This document shows positions 16,023 through 25,065 of a stretch of DNA of 64,000 nucleotides, piece after piece. Positions within the stretch are counted from its first letter, which is position 1, and each line of letters begins with the position of its first letter. A program made the position numbers and the translations under genes. The DNA comes from CAVSWT01 sp963782985. GTDB lineage: Bacteria; Bacteroidota; Ignavibacteria; Ignavibacteriales; Ignavibacteriaceae. The stretch spans positions 124,001 to 188,000 of the forward strand of contig CAWALU010000014.1 of NCBI GenBank assembly GCA_963782985.1, written 5' to 3'. The notes beneath the pieces are model-generated. The model ran no database searches, was not told the DNA's origin, and saw nothing but the letters and a program-made list of their open reading frames with translations.

Positions 16023-19000
16023 GCTGTTAAAGCTTTTTCTATTTTTTTTCTTTCTTCAAAATTTCATTTACGCCCAATCTACATTTTTTATCAAATATAA
16101 AAAGGAAGTTGATAAAATTTTAATTGATGAGAAAATTAAAACTCAATCAATTCTTCCGCAAAGCTCTTTTCAAAATCTTAACAAACCTTTAAATATAAAA
16201 ACTGACGTAAGTCATCTTGCAAAAAATTTGGGAAGAGATGATGAGAACCTTTCAAGAATTATAAAAATTGATCTAAATGTTTCAATGAGCGTTGAAGAAT
16301 TTTCGCAACTATTTAAAGACGACAACAGCATTGAATATATTGAGCGTTCTCACACATACAATGTTGATTATACTCCGAACGATAGCTTAATAAACGAGCA
16401 ATGGGCTTTGGAAAAAATAAAAGCGTTTGCCGCCTGGAATATTACGCAAGGTTCTGATTCGATTATTATTGGAGTGATCGATACAGGCATTGATTATCTT
16501 CATCCCGATTTAAAAAATAACATCTGGCATAACAAAGGTGAAATAGGAATAGATCAGAATGGAAAGGATAAATCATCAAACGGAATTGATGATGACGATA
16601 ATGGTTTTATTGATGATTGGCAGGGCTGGGATTTTGTGGATAGAGTTGGATTTCCGTTTGATACGGTAGGCGGAGATTTTCTTTCTTGGGATAACAATCC
16701 TTTTGATAAAGTTCCAGGAAATCTTGGATTTCACGGGACTGCAGTAGCTGGTGTAATTGGATCTGAAAATAATAATACTATTGGAATTTCAGGCGTGGCG
16801 CCGAAAGTAAAAATTTTAAATTTGCGTTCTTTCGACAATAGCGGGAACGGGGAAGAGGACGATGCGGCTGCGGCAATTTTATATGCGGTAAACGCAGGCG
16901 CCAAAGTAATAAATATGAGCTTTGGCGATTATACCTTTTCTTATGTGCTTCGTGATGTAATTAGATATGCATATTCAAAAAATGTGGTACTTGTAGCAAG
17001 TTCTGGTAACACGAATGATTCTGAATTACATTATCCCTCCGGTTATCCTGAAGTTATCTCTGTTGGTAATTCAACTAAAGATGATTTTGTAACAGGTTCT
17101 TATGGATCAACTTTAGACTTGACTGCCCCGGGGACAGATATAATTTCAACAACCTTGAATAATAAATATGATTTTGTAAGTGGTACATCTTTTTCTGCTC
17201 CGCATGTAGCTGGAGCGGCAGGGTTAGTATTGTCACTCGCCAATTTTACTAATGAAGAAGTAAAGCAAATTTTAAAATCCACTAGCGATGATATTGGTGA
17301 AATTGGATGGGATGAAAAAAACGGTGCGGGAAGATTAAATTTGTTCAAAGCATTAAGTGTTCTAGCTCCCGCAAAAGTAAAAATTAATTATCCTTCACAG
17401 GACTTCTCAACTTTTCACGATTCATTAATAATAAATTTAACTGTAATCTCTCCATACTTTTTAAATTTTAGTTTGATGGTTGGCGAAGGATTAAATCCAA
17501 ATACATGGACATCATTAATTTTAAATCATAAAACTCAAATTATAAATGAAGACTTTTTCAATTTAAATCTAAAAGATTTTTCCGAAGGCGCTTATACAAT
17601 TAGAGTTTTAATGAAAATGAATAATGGAAACACTTCCGAAGAAAGAATTAATTTTTATGTTGAAAGGTCCGCTCCTTTAGTTGAATTGGCGGGGGTGGGA
17701 CCGGTTTACTACGGAGACAAATCTACTATTGTCGGAGAGATTTATACTGATCAAAAAACTATTGCCAGATTATATTATAGAAAGCTTGGCGAGGCTAATT
17801 TTAATTTTATTACTCTGGATGGTTTTAATACTAACAATCAATTTGTAAAACAATATCATTATGGAATTATTCCCAAACAAATTATACAGCCCAATACTAA
17901 TTACGAAATTTATTTTGAAGCGGAAAACTTGGCGGGACTAAAAACAGTTTTAAAGGATAATAAAAATTATTTTAATTTTAAAACCGATGATTCTCCATCT
18001 TCAATTCCATACAAAGAATTACCTTTCAGTTTACCCAATGGAACTGTTTTTGAAAACCCTGTAAATTTTTTATCGCATAATTCTAATGAAGTATTATTTA
18101 ACTCTGCTGAGGGCGATGATACAAGTAAAGTGAATTATACTCTATATTATTTTGAAAATGATTCGCTGAAGAAGTATGATACTTTTCCAAACAAAATTCC
18201 TATATACTCTTTTGATTTTAATAAAAATGGTAAAGAAGATTTGCTTTCCATTCTTTATCCGGAATCATTTATTGACGAGCAAGTTCAACCGGGCAGCTTT
18301 AATTTTACAAATAAATTATCGACACAATTATCCAAAGACACTTCTTTCTATCCGGTTCTTGCTATGGATTTAGACAACGACAACAGTACAGAAATTTTAA
18401 GTAATTACTTTAGTCGTCAAACTACAGTTTGGAAAATCAATAATGATTTATCGGTTTCAAAATTTGATTCACTGCCTAACTATTCATTCATAAGTTTATT
18501 TGATCAATACACCAGCGGCGATTCAGCAAATACAGTTGCAAGAAATTCTTTTGCTATTGCAGATTTAAATGGCGATGGAATAAAAGAAATTTGGATGGCT
18601 GATTTTGACGGCGATTTAATTAGTTATAAAATTTTAAATAGCCCGCTTCATTTTGAAAGAGGGGACAGTTTAATATCGCAATTATTTATTACCGGCGCTC
18701 ATAAGATAATTTCGGCGGGGGATTTTGACGGCGATGGAATTGACGAGTTAGCGGTGTTGTTTGAAACCAATAACATCGCTCCAAATTTTTGGCTGAAGAT
18801 TTTAAATTTTAAAAATGGTCAGCCAAATATTCTTTACGACAAATTATTTTTAGATCAATCCGCTGAATTTTTAGGATTTGGTTTTACAAAAGTTTTTCAG
18901 TCGTTACGCTTTGTAGATTTGGATAACGATGGCAAAGATGAATTGACGCTAAATATTTTCCCTTGCTTTTACATTATTAAAAATAACAGCGGAGAGGGCG

Positions 19001-20295
19001 AAATTGTTTTTTATAAAGATGGAATAAATACTGAGAATATTTTTGCGGGCGATATAAATAATAATAACGTTAATGAAATTGGGCTGCAGTCTGCGCAGGG
19101 ATTTAGATTTTATGAATTTTCTGAGTCTAATAAAGCTTTTACGCCTTCAAATCTTTTCGGTTATAGTTTGGATTCTACTCGAATAAAAATACAATGGAGC
19201 GGGGCGGGGCAGAAGTATTATATTTACAGAGGTGAAACGGAGCAAACAATTTCTCTTTACGATTCCACAGCTCAATTATTTTATATTGATAATAAAGTCG
19301 TAAACAAAAAAATATATTTTTATCAAATTCAAGCGTTTGACCAAAATAAACAGAACAATTTTTCTGATTTAACTTTTTCAATAAAAATTTATTCGCATCA
19401 GCCGGCTAACATAACAAAAATTAAAAATGATTCGCCATCGACTTTGTTGATCTCCTTTTCTGATTTAATAAATAATACTATTGAGAATTTACTGTCATTT
19501 GAAGTTGTGAATTTTGGTTTTCCAAATTCGATTTCAGCAGCTTCGCAGAATTCATATTTGCTTACATTTAAAAATGATTTACCCGTTGGAGAAAATAAAT
19601 TAATCATCAAAAATATTAATGATTATTATGGTTCGCCGATTTATACAGATACGTTATTGTTTAATGTTGATCCGGCAATTGTAAAGGAAGAATTTTATAT
19701 TTCATCGCATGAAATTATTAATCCTTTTGAAATCAAAATTAGTTATAATCTCGATGTTGATGAAAGCTCAGCGAAGAATTTTAACAATTACGAGTTTAAT
19801 CCTTTCAATAATATTTCTAAAATTGAAGTTGATCCGACTGATAAAAAAACAATTTATGTTTATCTTGATAAAACAAAACCTATTGGCGCAATAGGGAGGG
19901 AGTATCGTCTGCATATATTAAATTTAATTTCATCATCGGAAACGGGGAGCTTGCAAATAAACTCCGGCGCCGGAAGTTATATTGTACTTACTGATTTTGC
20001 TGATAACTTATCTGAAATTTATGTTTATCCGAATCCATTTAAAATTAACGGGGATGAAAAAAAAATAACGTTTGCCAATCTTCCTAAAAAAGCAAAAATT
20101 GTTATATTTAAATTAACTGGCGAAAAAGTAAATGAACTCGAAGAAAATAACGGAGACGGCGGAACAGAATTTAATTTAAAGGACTTGCACGGAAATGAAA
20201 TCAGCAGCGGCGTTTATATTTATAGAATTGTTCGGTTAGATAATTCCAATAATGAGGTAGAACAAAAACTTGGTAAATTTGCAGTTGTAAAATGA
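16012..20295 (+). CDS. Secreted subtilisin-like serine protease with FG-GAP repeats and type IX sorting domain
   Basis: A 1427-residue exported protein. The reading frame is open further upstream inside purF, but ATG 16012 directly precedes a classic signal peptide (Lys-rich start, FLFFFFL core, YAQ end), so this start is chosen. The S8 peptidase domain has an intact catalytic triad: D157 (VIDTGID), H241 (FHGTAVAG) and S393 (GTSFSAPHVAG), with oxyanion N333. A long beta-rich region follows, including FG-GAP/VCBS calcium-type repeats (DLNGDGIKEI, DFDGDGIDEL). The last 85 residues (VYPNPF through SSGVYIYRI to the Lys end) form a type IX secretion sorting domain, so surface attachment or release is expected. 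It overlaps purF by 11 bases and pgsA by 4. Confidence 0.9.
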   Translation: MKFKLLKLFLFFFFLQNFIYAQSTFFIKYKKEVDKILIDEKIKTQSILPQSSFQNLNKPLNIKTDVSHLAKNLGRDDENLSRIIKIDLNVSMSVEEFSQLFKDDNSIEYIERSHTYNVDYTPNDSLINEQWALEKIKAFAAWNITQGSDSIIIGVIDTGIDYLHPDLKNNIWHNKGEIGIDQNGKDKSSNGIDDDDNGFIDDWQGWDFVDRVGFPFDTVGGDFLSWDNNPFDKVPGNLGFHGTAVAGVIGSENNNTIGISGVAPKVKILNLRSFDNSGNGEEDDAAAAILYAVNAGAKVINMSFGDYTFSYVLRDVIRYAYSKNVVLVASSGNTNDSELHYPSGYPEVISVGNSTKDDFVTGSYGSTLDLTAPGTDIISTTLNNKYDFVSGTSFSAPHVAGAAGLVLSLANFTNEEVKQILKSTSDDIGEIGWDEKNGAGRLNLFKALSVLAPAKVKINYPSQDFSTFHDSLIINLTVISPYFLNFSLMVGEGLNPNTWTSLILNHKTQIINEDFFNLNLKDFSEGAYTIRVLMKMNNGNTSEERINFYVERSAPLVELAGVGPVYYGDKSTIVGEIYTDQKTIARLYYRKLGEANFNFITLDGFNTNNQFVKQYHYGIIPKQIIQPNTNYEIYFEAENLAGLKTVLKDNKNYFNFKTDDSPSSIPYKELPFSLPNGTVFENPVNFLSHNSNEVLFNSAEGDDTSKVNYTLYYFENDSLKKYDTFPNKIPIYSFDFNKNGKEDLLSILYPESFIDEQVQPGSFNFTNKLSTQLSKDTSFYPVLAMDLDNDNSTEILSNYFSRQTTVWKINNDLSVSKFDSLPNYSFISLFDQYTSGDSANTVARNSFAIADLNGDGIKEIWMADFDGDLISYKILNSPLHFERGDSLISQLFITGAHKIISAGDFDGDGIDELAVLFETNNIAPNFWLKILNFKNGQPNILYDKLFLDQSAEFLGFGFTKVFQSLRFVDLDNDGKDELTLNIFPCFYIIKNNSGEGEIVFYKDGINTENIFAGDINNNNVNEIGLQSAQGFRFYEFSESNKAFTPSNLFGYSLDSTRIKIQWSGAGQKYYIYRGETEQTISLYDSTAQLFYIDNKVVNKKIYFYQIQAFDQNKQNNFSDLTFSIKIYSHQPANITKIKNDSPSTLLISFSDLINNTIENLLSFEVVNFGFPNSISAASQNSYLLTFKNDLPVGENKLIIKNINDYYGSPIYTDTLLFNVDPAIVKEEFYISSHEIINPFEIKISYNLDVDESSAKNFNNYEFNPFNNISKIEVDPTDKKTIYVYLDKTKPIGAIGREYRLHILNLISSSETGSLQINSGAGSYIVLTDFADNLSEIYVYPNPFKINGDEKKITFANLPKKAKIVIFKLTGEKVNELEENNGDGGTEFNLKDLHGNEISSGVYIYRIVRLDNSNNEVEQKLGKFAVVK

Positions 20296-20864
20296 TAATA
20301 AATCCAAAAGAAATTTATACTAAATCAAATTTAATAAGTTTGCTCAGACTGTTTTTGGTTATTCCATTTTGGATTTTGCTTGATAATTTTTCAAATCCAA
20401 CAGCCAGATATTTTACATTTGGTTTATGTTTATTTGCCGCAGCTACCGATATGCTTGATGGTTACCTCGCCCGGAAATTTAATGAAGTTACCGAGCTCGG
20501 TAAAATAGTTGATCCAATTGCAGATAAAGTCGCTGTTGGAGTTATAATCATTAAACTTTATTTGATAGGAGTAATTCCAGCCTACTATTTTATTATGATT
20601 TTAGGAAGAGACGTTTTAATATTTTTTGGCGGACTATTCATCACAAATAAAATAAAAAGAGTTTTGCCATCCAATATGCTGGGCAAAATTACCGTTATAA
20701 ATATTGGTATAGTTATTTTACTTTTTTTATTAAGGTTTGATACAACAAGTCTAATTTTTAAAATCATTTATGGCGTAAGCATAATATTAATTTTTGCATC
20801 ATTAGTTGGTTATACAATTAGAGCGCTTGAATTTTTAAGACAGAAAAATTATGAATCTATTTGA
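20292..20864 (+). CDS. pgsA: CDP-diacylglycerol--glycerol-3-phosphate 3-phosphatidyltransferase
   Basis: Makes phosphatidylglycerol phosphate in the inner membrane. The 190-residue protein has about five membrane spans. It also has the complete CDP-alcohol phosphotransferase signature D-x2-DG-x2-AR-x8-G-x3-D-x3-D, running from DMLDG to DPIAD at about residues 57-82. The start overlaps the protease stop by 4 bases, and the end overlaps ftsY by 14. pgsA next to ftsY groups membrane lipid synthesis with membrane protein targeting. Other CDP-alcohol transferases share the signature, but length and context favour PgsA. Confidence 0.88.
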   Translation: MIINPKEIYTKSNLISLLRLFLVIPFWILLDNFSNPTARYFTFGLCLFAAATDMLDGYLARKFNEVTELGKIVDPIADKVAVGVIIIKLYLIGVIPAYYFIMILGRDVLIFFGGLFITNKIKRVLPSNMLGKITVINIGIVILLFLLRFDTTSLIFKIIYGVSIILIFASLVGYTIRALEFLRQKNYESI

Positions 20865-21789
20865 CAATATAAATTTTGATAAACTAAAAGAAGGATTAAC
20901 AAAAACCAGGAAGAAAATTGTTAATTCTATAAACGAAGCTGTAACCGGCAAAGCGGTTGTTGACGATAAAACTCTTGACGAGCTTGAAGAAATTTTAATT
21001 ACATCAGACATTGGGTTTGATATTTCGGAAAAAATTATTGAGCAAGCCAGAGTTTCATATAAAAATGAAAAGGATCGTGAAAAAATTAATCTTTTAGAAT
21101 ATGTAAAAAGAGAACTGGAAAAAGTTTTTACAGCTAATGGAAATTCAAATGCTTCAAAAATAAATATTGAAAAATTTAAACCCTACGTTATTTTAATTGT
21201 AGGAATAAATGGAGCAGGGAAGACTACAACTATCGGCAAGTTAGCGTATAATTTTCAGAAAGCGGGATTAAAAGTAATTGTAGGCGCGGCTGATACATTT
21301 CGGGCAGCGGCAAACGAGCAGCTGGAAATTTGGGCAAAGCGAGCCGGCGTAGATATTATTCAAAAACCTCAAGGCGCCGATCCGTCTTCTGTTGCATTTG
21401 ACACAGTTCAAAAAGCAGTTAGAGAAAAATATGATGTCGTTTTAATTGACACTGCCGGAAGACTTCACAATAAAACTCATCTTATGGATGAATTACATAA
21501 GATAAAACGAGTGATAAATAAGCAGCTTACTTATGCTCCCAATGAAACTTTATTAGTTCTTGATGGCAACACAGGACAAAATGCTTTGGTGCAAGCTCAA
21601 GAGTTTTCAAAGGTAACTGATATTTCTGGTTTAGTAATTACTAAATTAGACGGTACGGCAAAAGGCGGCGCTGTTTTTCAAATTAGTTCAAAACAAAAAA
21701 TTCCCGTAAAATTTATAGGCGTTGGCGAAGGCATTGACGATCTACAAGCATTTGATCCAAAAGTATTTATATCAGCTTTATTTTCTTAA
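20851..21789 (+). CDS. ftsY: Signal recognition particle receptor FtsY
   Basis: SRP-receptor GTPase that docks ribosome-SRP complexes at the membrane. The 312-residue protein lacks the long acidic A domain of enterobacterial FtsY and consists of the helical N domain (about 1-95) and the GTPase G domain. The P-loop GINGAGKT is at 118-125, with the insertion-box motif ADTFRAAA, DTAGR (G3), TKLDG (G4) and the closing GVGEGIDDL segment. All GTPase motifs are intact. It overlaps pgsA by 14 bases. Confidence 0.96.
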   Translation: MNLFDNINFDKLKEGLTKTRKKIVNSINEAVTGKAVVDDKTLDELEEILITSDIGFDISEKIIEQARVSYKNEKDREKINLLEYVKRELEKVFTANGNSNASKINIEKFKPYVILIVGINGAGKTTTIGKLAYNFQKAGLKVIVGAADTFRAAANEQLEIWAKRAGVDIIQKPQGADPSSVAFDTVQKAVREKYDVVLIDTAGRLHNKTHLMDELHKIKRVINKQLTYAPNETLLVLDGNTGQNALVQAQEFSKVTDISGLVITKLDGTAKGGAVFQISSKQKIPVKFIGVGEGIDDLQAFDPKVFISALFS

Positions 21790-21833
21790 TCAACTGCAAT
21801 GCGGGAAACAAATTAAGAGATGAAAATTTTATT

Positions 21834-22040
21834 ATGTTTATGAAAAAACCGCGGAATAGAATTTTTGATTATCCCTCAAGATTTTATAATCCTGAAACCG
21901 ATGTAAAAGAAAAGCAAAAAAGAAAATTAGGATTTACAAGGCAGCGAAAATATAACACAAAAAAAAGGAGTCCTGCAGTGTGGGGGATATTTATAATATT
22001 AGCAGTATATATTTATTTGAAGTTAAGCGGTCAAATTTAG
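21834..22040 (+). CDS. Small basic membrane-anchored protein of unknown function
   Basis: A 68-residue protein: a strongly basic, proline-containing N-terminal half (about 45 residues rich in Lys and Arg), then one hydrophobic segment (about 48-65) and a very short tail. ATG 21834 or 21840 are both usable. It follows ftsY by 44 bases, probably in the same transcript. A nucleic-acid- or ribosome-facing basic domain anchored to the membrane would fit the ftsY context, but that is speculation. I do not recognise a family. Confidence 0.6.
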   Translation: MFMKKPRNRIFDYPSRFYNPETDVKEKQKRKLGFTRQRKYNTKKRSPAVWGIFIILAVYIYLKLSGQI

Positions 22041-22093
22041 ATAAAAATATTAGTTTACATAATATACATTATCGGACACATAATAATTAATGT

Positions 22094-24139
22094 TTAGTGT
22101 AAAATATGAATGAAATTTTCTAATTTGTCATCATTACCAAAAACTACTAACCTATCCGAATTCTTCAATTTATAATTTGGATCCGGCGTAATTATAATAG
22201 GTTCGCTTTTATCATCAAACATATCTTTAATTTGTTTAATCATTAAAACTTCCAAACCATAATTATTTCTAACTTTTATCTCTGATAAAGTCTTACCTAA
22301 AAAAATATTCGGCACGTGAAGTTCCATTATTGAATAACCTGCAGCCACTTTTGTCGGGGCTGATTTATCCAGGGTTTTTAATTCCTTAGCTAATCCGCTA
22401 GCAAGATTTTCTTTTAGAGTTTCTCGATTATAGATTGACAAAACTTTTTGTCGAGTGATTGCTCCAAGTACAATCTTAGGATCATTTGAATCAATAACCG
22501 GGAATTGATCAAGATTAAGCTTGCCAAATAAATTTAGCACATAATCCAAATCATCGCTTGTTTTAATTACCGTTGTGGAGGGATTTGCAATATCTCTAGC
22601 TACAATAACATCTTTTACAATTTCATATTCAGTGATGATGGGACGAAGTTCATTTTCTGTTATTATTCCGCTAAGTTCTCCGGAATTATTTATTGTATAA
22701 AAAGAACTGTTCGGACTTTCAATTAGTTTTCCCATCAATTGAGGCAGTCCCATTTCTTCATTAATTAAATCGATTTTTTCTAATTCAACATCGCTAACGC
22801 TCACGGACTTTAAAAGATTTACTTCGCGACCTTCGGATATTTTAAAGCCCTCCGCTTCAAGATGTTTCTCTTGAACTGATCCGCGTAAAGCTATTTGAAC
22901 AACCATTGCGCTGATAATTACTGCCAGCATTAACGGAAGAATAAATGAGTAGTTTTGAGTCATTTCGAATATGATTAGAATTGCAGAAATGGGAATTGTA
23001 TTAACGCCGCCCAGCATAGCGCCCATTCCAACTAAAATCATTGCTGTTACGTCAAGATTTAGCCCCCAAATTAAATTGACAACAAATGCAAATAAATAAC
23101 CGAAACATGCTCCCATATATAAAGAGGGCGCAAATAAACCTCCAAATCCTCCTGAATATAAAACAAGCGGCACCAAAATAAACTTAAGAACCAAAAGAAC
23201 TAAAACCACATGCCAGGCAATTGAATTTGCCAGCATTTCATTAATAGCTGAATACCCGATACCAAAAATTTCTTTGTAAAAAAAACCGCTTACTCCTACT
23301 AAAAGTCCAACAATAATCATCGCCGCCCATTGCGGAAATTTTTTATTGTTAATTTTATTTCTGAAAAATATTTGTACCTGGTTGGAATATCGTATAAACA
23401 AAACTGAAATTAATCCGGAAAATAATCCAAGTATAGCAAATAAATATAAGTGCGAATAATTTATTATTTCATTTACATGAAATTTAAAAATTGATTCATT
23501 GCCGAGTAAAATTCTTGAAATAGCGCTGGCTGTAACCGAAGCTAAAATGAGCGCGGAAAATGTCGGAGTATGGAAATCATTTAATAAAATAATTTCAAGG
23601 GCGAAAAAAACGCCGCCCAAAGGAGTATTAAAAATTGCGGCTATCGCAGCGCCGGCGCCGGCGGCTGTAAATATTCTTATGCGCTCATCTGAAAGTCCAA
23701 GGAAACTGCTCACCCTGCTAGCCATTCCCCCGCCCAATTGCGCAGCAGGACCCTCAGGACCTACTGTTCCGCCCGAGCCGATACAAACTACTGGAGCTAT
23801 AAAATGAAATATTGTAGTTTTTAAAGGAATATATCCGCCTCTTAAAGCAACGGCTTTTATCACTTCCGAAACCCCTTTATGCTTAGCAGTGTCAGGCGCT
23901 GATAAAATCATTACAGCTTGAAGGAGCATTCCTATTGCAGGAATAACAACTACCGCGGCTGCGCCCAGAAAAAACAATCCTTCGGCAGTTTGCTCAAAAA
24001 AAATTCTGTTAAAAAATTCTATTGAGTTGTGGAAAAGGACGGCTGCTAATCCCGATATAATTCCAATTACTACTGCGAAAATACTAAAGGTAGTATAATC
24101 GGGTAAAGAGAGCTTATTTAATTTTTTTTGAAAATCCCT
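22094..24139 (-). CDS. ClC-type chloride channel/antiporter with CBS pair and TrkA-C domain (5' end unresolved)
   Basis: Moves chloride across the inner membrane, possibly in exchange for protons. The gating segment GPEGP with its Glu is intact within GSGGTVGPEGPAAQLGG. Later come GLFAPSLYMG, a CBS domain pair (about 420-540 counted from TTG 23977) and a C-terminal TrkA-C domain (LEVLMIKQI ... DRLVVFG). The only canonical in-frame start is TTG 23977, but that would delete the first membrane helix. The frame continues family-like upstream (GIISGLAAVLF) to 24139, without ATG, GTG or TTG. A one-base gain in the A8 run at 24122-24129 would join it to an open frame further upstream that has a TTG. 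I therefore give the full open frame; the true start is not resolved. Confidence 0.85.
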   Translation of the reverse strand, partial: RDFQKKLNKLSLPDYTTFSIFAVVIGIISGLAAVLFHNSIEFFNRIFFEQTAEGLFFLGAAAVVVIPAIGMLLQAVMILSAPDTAKHKGVSEVIKAVALRGGYIPLKTTIFHFIAPVVCIGSGGTVGPEGPAAQLGGGMASRVSSFLGLSDERIRIFTAAGAGAAIAAIFNTPLGGVFFALEIILLNDFHTPTFSALILASVTASAISRILLGNESIFKFHVNEIINYSHLYLFAILGLFSGLISVLFIRYSNQVQIFFRNKINNKKFPQWAAMIIVGLLVGVSGFFYKEIFGIGYSAINEMLANSIAWHVVLVLLVLKFILVPLVLYSGGFGGLFAPSLYMGACFGYLFAFVVNLIWGLNLDVTAMILVGMGAMLGGVNTIPISAILIIFEMTQNYSFILPLMLAVIISAMVVQIALRGSVQEKHLEAEGFKISEGREVNLLKSVSVSDVELEKIDLINEEMGLPQLMGKLIESPNSSFYTINNSGELSGIITENELRPIITEYEIVKDVIVARDIANPSTTVIKTSDDLDYVLNLFGKLNLDQFPVIDSNDPKIVLGAITRQKVLSIYNRETLKENLASGLAKELKTLDKSAPTKVAAGYSIMELHVPNIFLGKTLSEIKVRNNYGLEVLMIKQIKDMFDDKSEPIIITPDPNYKLKNSDRLVVFGNDDKLENFIHILH

Positions 24140-24214
24140 TTAAAATTGCGTGATTTAATATAAAATTTTAAGAAGCGCTTATTTTTTTTTTCGTTCAATT
24201 TTAAACTGTATAAA

Positions 24215-25063
24215 TTAATATTTGAAGAAACCTTCGCCGGATTTTCTGCCTAATTTATTGGCGGCAACCATTTTTTTCAGCAATGGACAGGGGCGATATT
24301 TTGAATCATTAAATCCATTATACAATACTTCCATTATTGCGAGGCAAACATCCAATCCAATAAAATCAGCTAATGTCAGCGGACCCATAGGATGATTCAT
24401 TCCCAATTTCATCACCGTGTCAATGTCATTGGCTGAAGCAACTCCTTCATATAAAGAAAATATTGCTTCATTTATCATCGGCATTAATATTCTGTTGGAT
24501 ATAAATCCCGGATAATCAAAAACTTGTACTGGCGTCTTATCTAGTTTGGTTGATAATTCATAAATAGCTTTAAATGTTTCATCGCTTGTTGAATAACCTC
24601 TAATAATTTCCACTAACTTCATTACCGGAACAGGATTCATAAAATGCATTCCTATAAAATTCTCCGGCCTGCAAGTTTTTGCAAGCTCCGTAATTGATAT
24701 AGACGAAGTGTTGGAAGCAAAAATAGAATCTTTATTAATAATTTCATCTAACAGATTAAAAATTTTTAACTTTGCATCTTTATTTTCATAAATTGCTTCT
24801 ATCACTAAATCTGAGCTTGAAGGAGTTTTATCTACGCCTGTTATAGAATTAATTCGATTTAGCGTTTCATTTTTTTGATGGGCGGAAATAGTATTTTTTT
24901 TAACCTGTCTTTCCAAATTTTTGTCGATGCTGGAGATTGCCTTTCTACTCAAGTCGTCATTCATTTCAATCAAATTGACCTTAAATTTATTTAAAGCAAA
25001 AACATGAGCAATACCATTACCCATAGTTCCGCCGCCAATTATTGATACTTCTTTAATAGTCAT
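24215..25063 (-). CDS. hbd: 3-hydroxybutyryl-CoA dehydrogenase
   Basis: Interconverts 3-hydroxybutyryl-CoA and acetoacetyl-CoA with NAD(P). The 282-residue protein has the N-terminal Rossmann loop GGGTMG (10-15). It also has SNTSS, the catalytic His in GMHFMNPVP with the partner Asn in NRILMPMINEA, and the C-terminal dimerisation domain ending in GRKSGEGFF. Length is that of stand-alone Hbd rather than fused FadB. It lies 2 bases downstream of the thiolase gene, so the pair interconverts acetyl-CoA and 3-hydroxybutyryl-CoA. Direction (oxidation or synthesis) is not evident, and no crotonase or butyryl-CoA dehydrogenase is nearby. Confidence 0.93.
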   Translation of the reverse strand: MTIKEVSIIGGGTMGNGIAHVFALNKFKVNLIEMNDDLSRKAISSIDKNLERQVKKNTISAHQKNETLNRINSITGVDKTPSSSDLVIEAIYENKDAKLKIFNLLDEIINKDSIFASNTSSISITELAKTCRPENFIGMHFMNPVPVMKLVEIIRGYSTSDETFKAIYELSTKLDKTPVQVFDYPGFISNRILMPMINEAIFSLYEGVASANDIDTVMKLGMNHPMGPLTLADFIGLDVCLAIMEVLYNGFNDSKYRPCPLLKKMVAANKLGRKSGEGFFKY

Positions 25064-25065
25064 TT

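Noticed and set aside
23499..23807. 102-codon + strand open frame inside the ClC gene
   Set aside because: It is antisense to a well-conserved gene and has no recognisable motif; open frames of this length are expected opposite GC-richer coding sequence.
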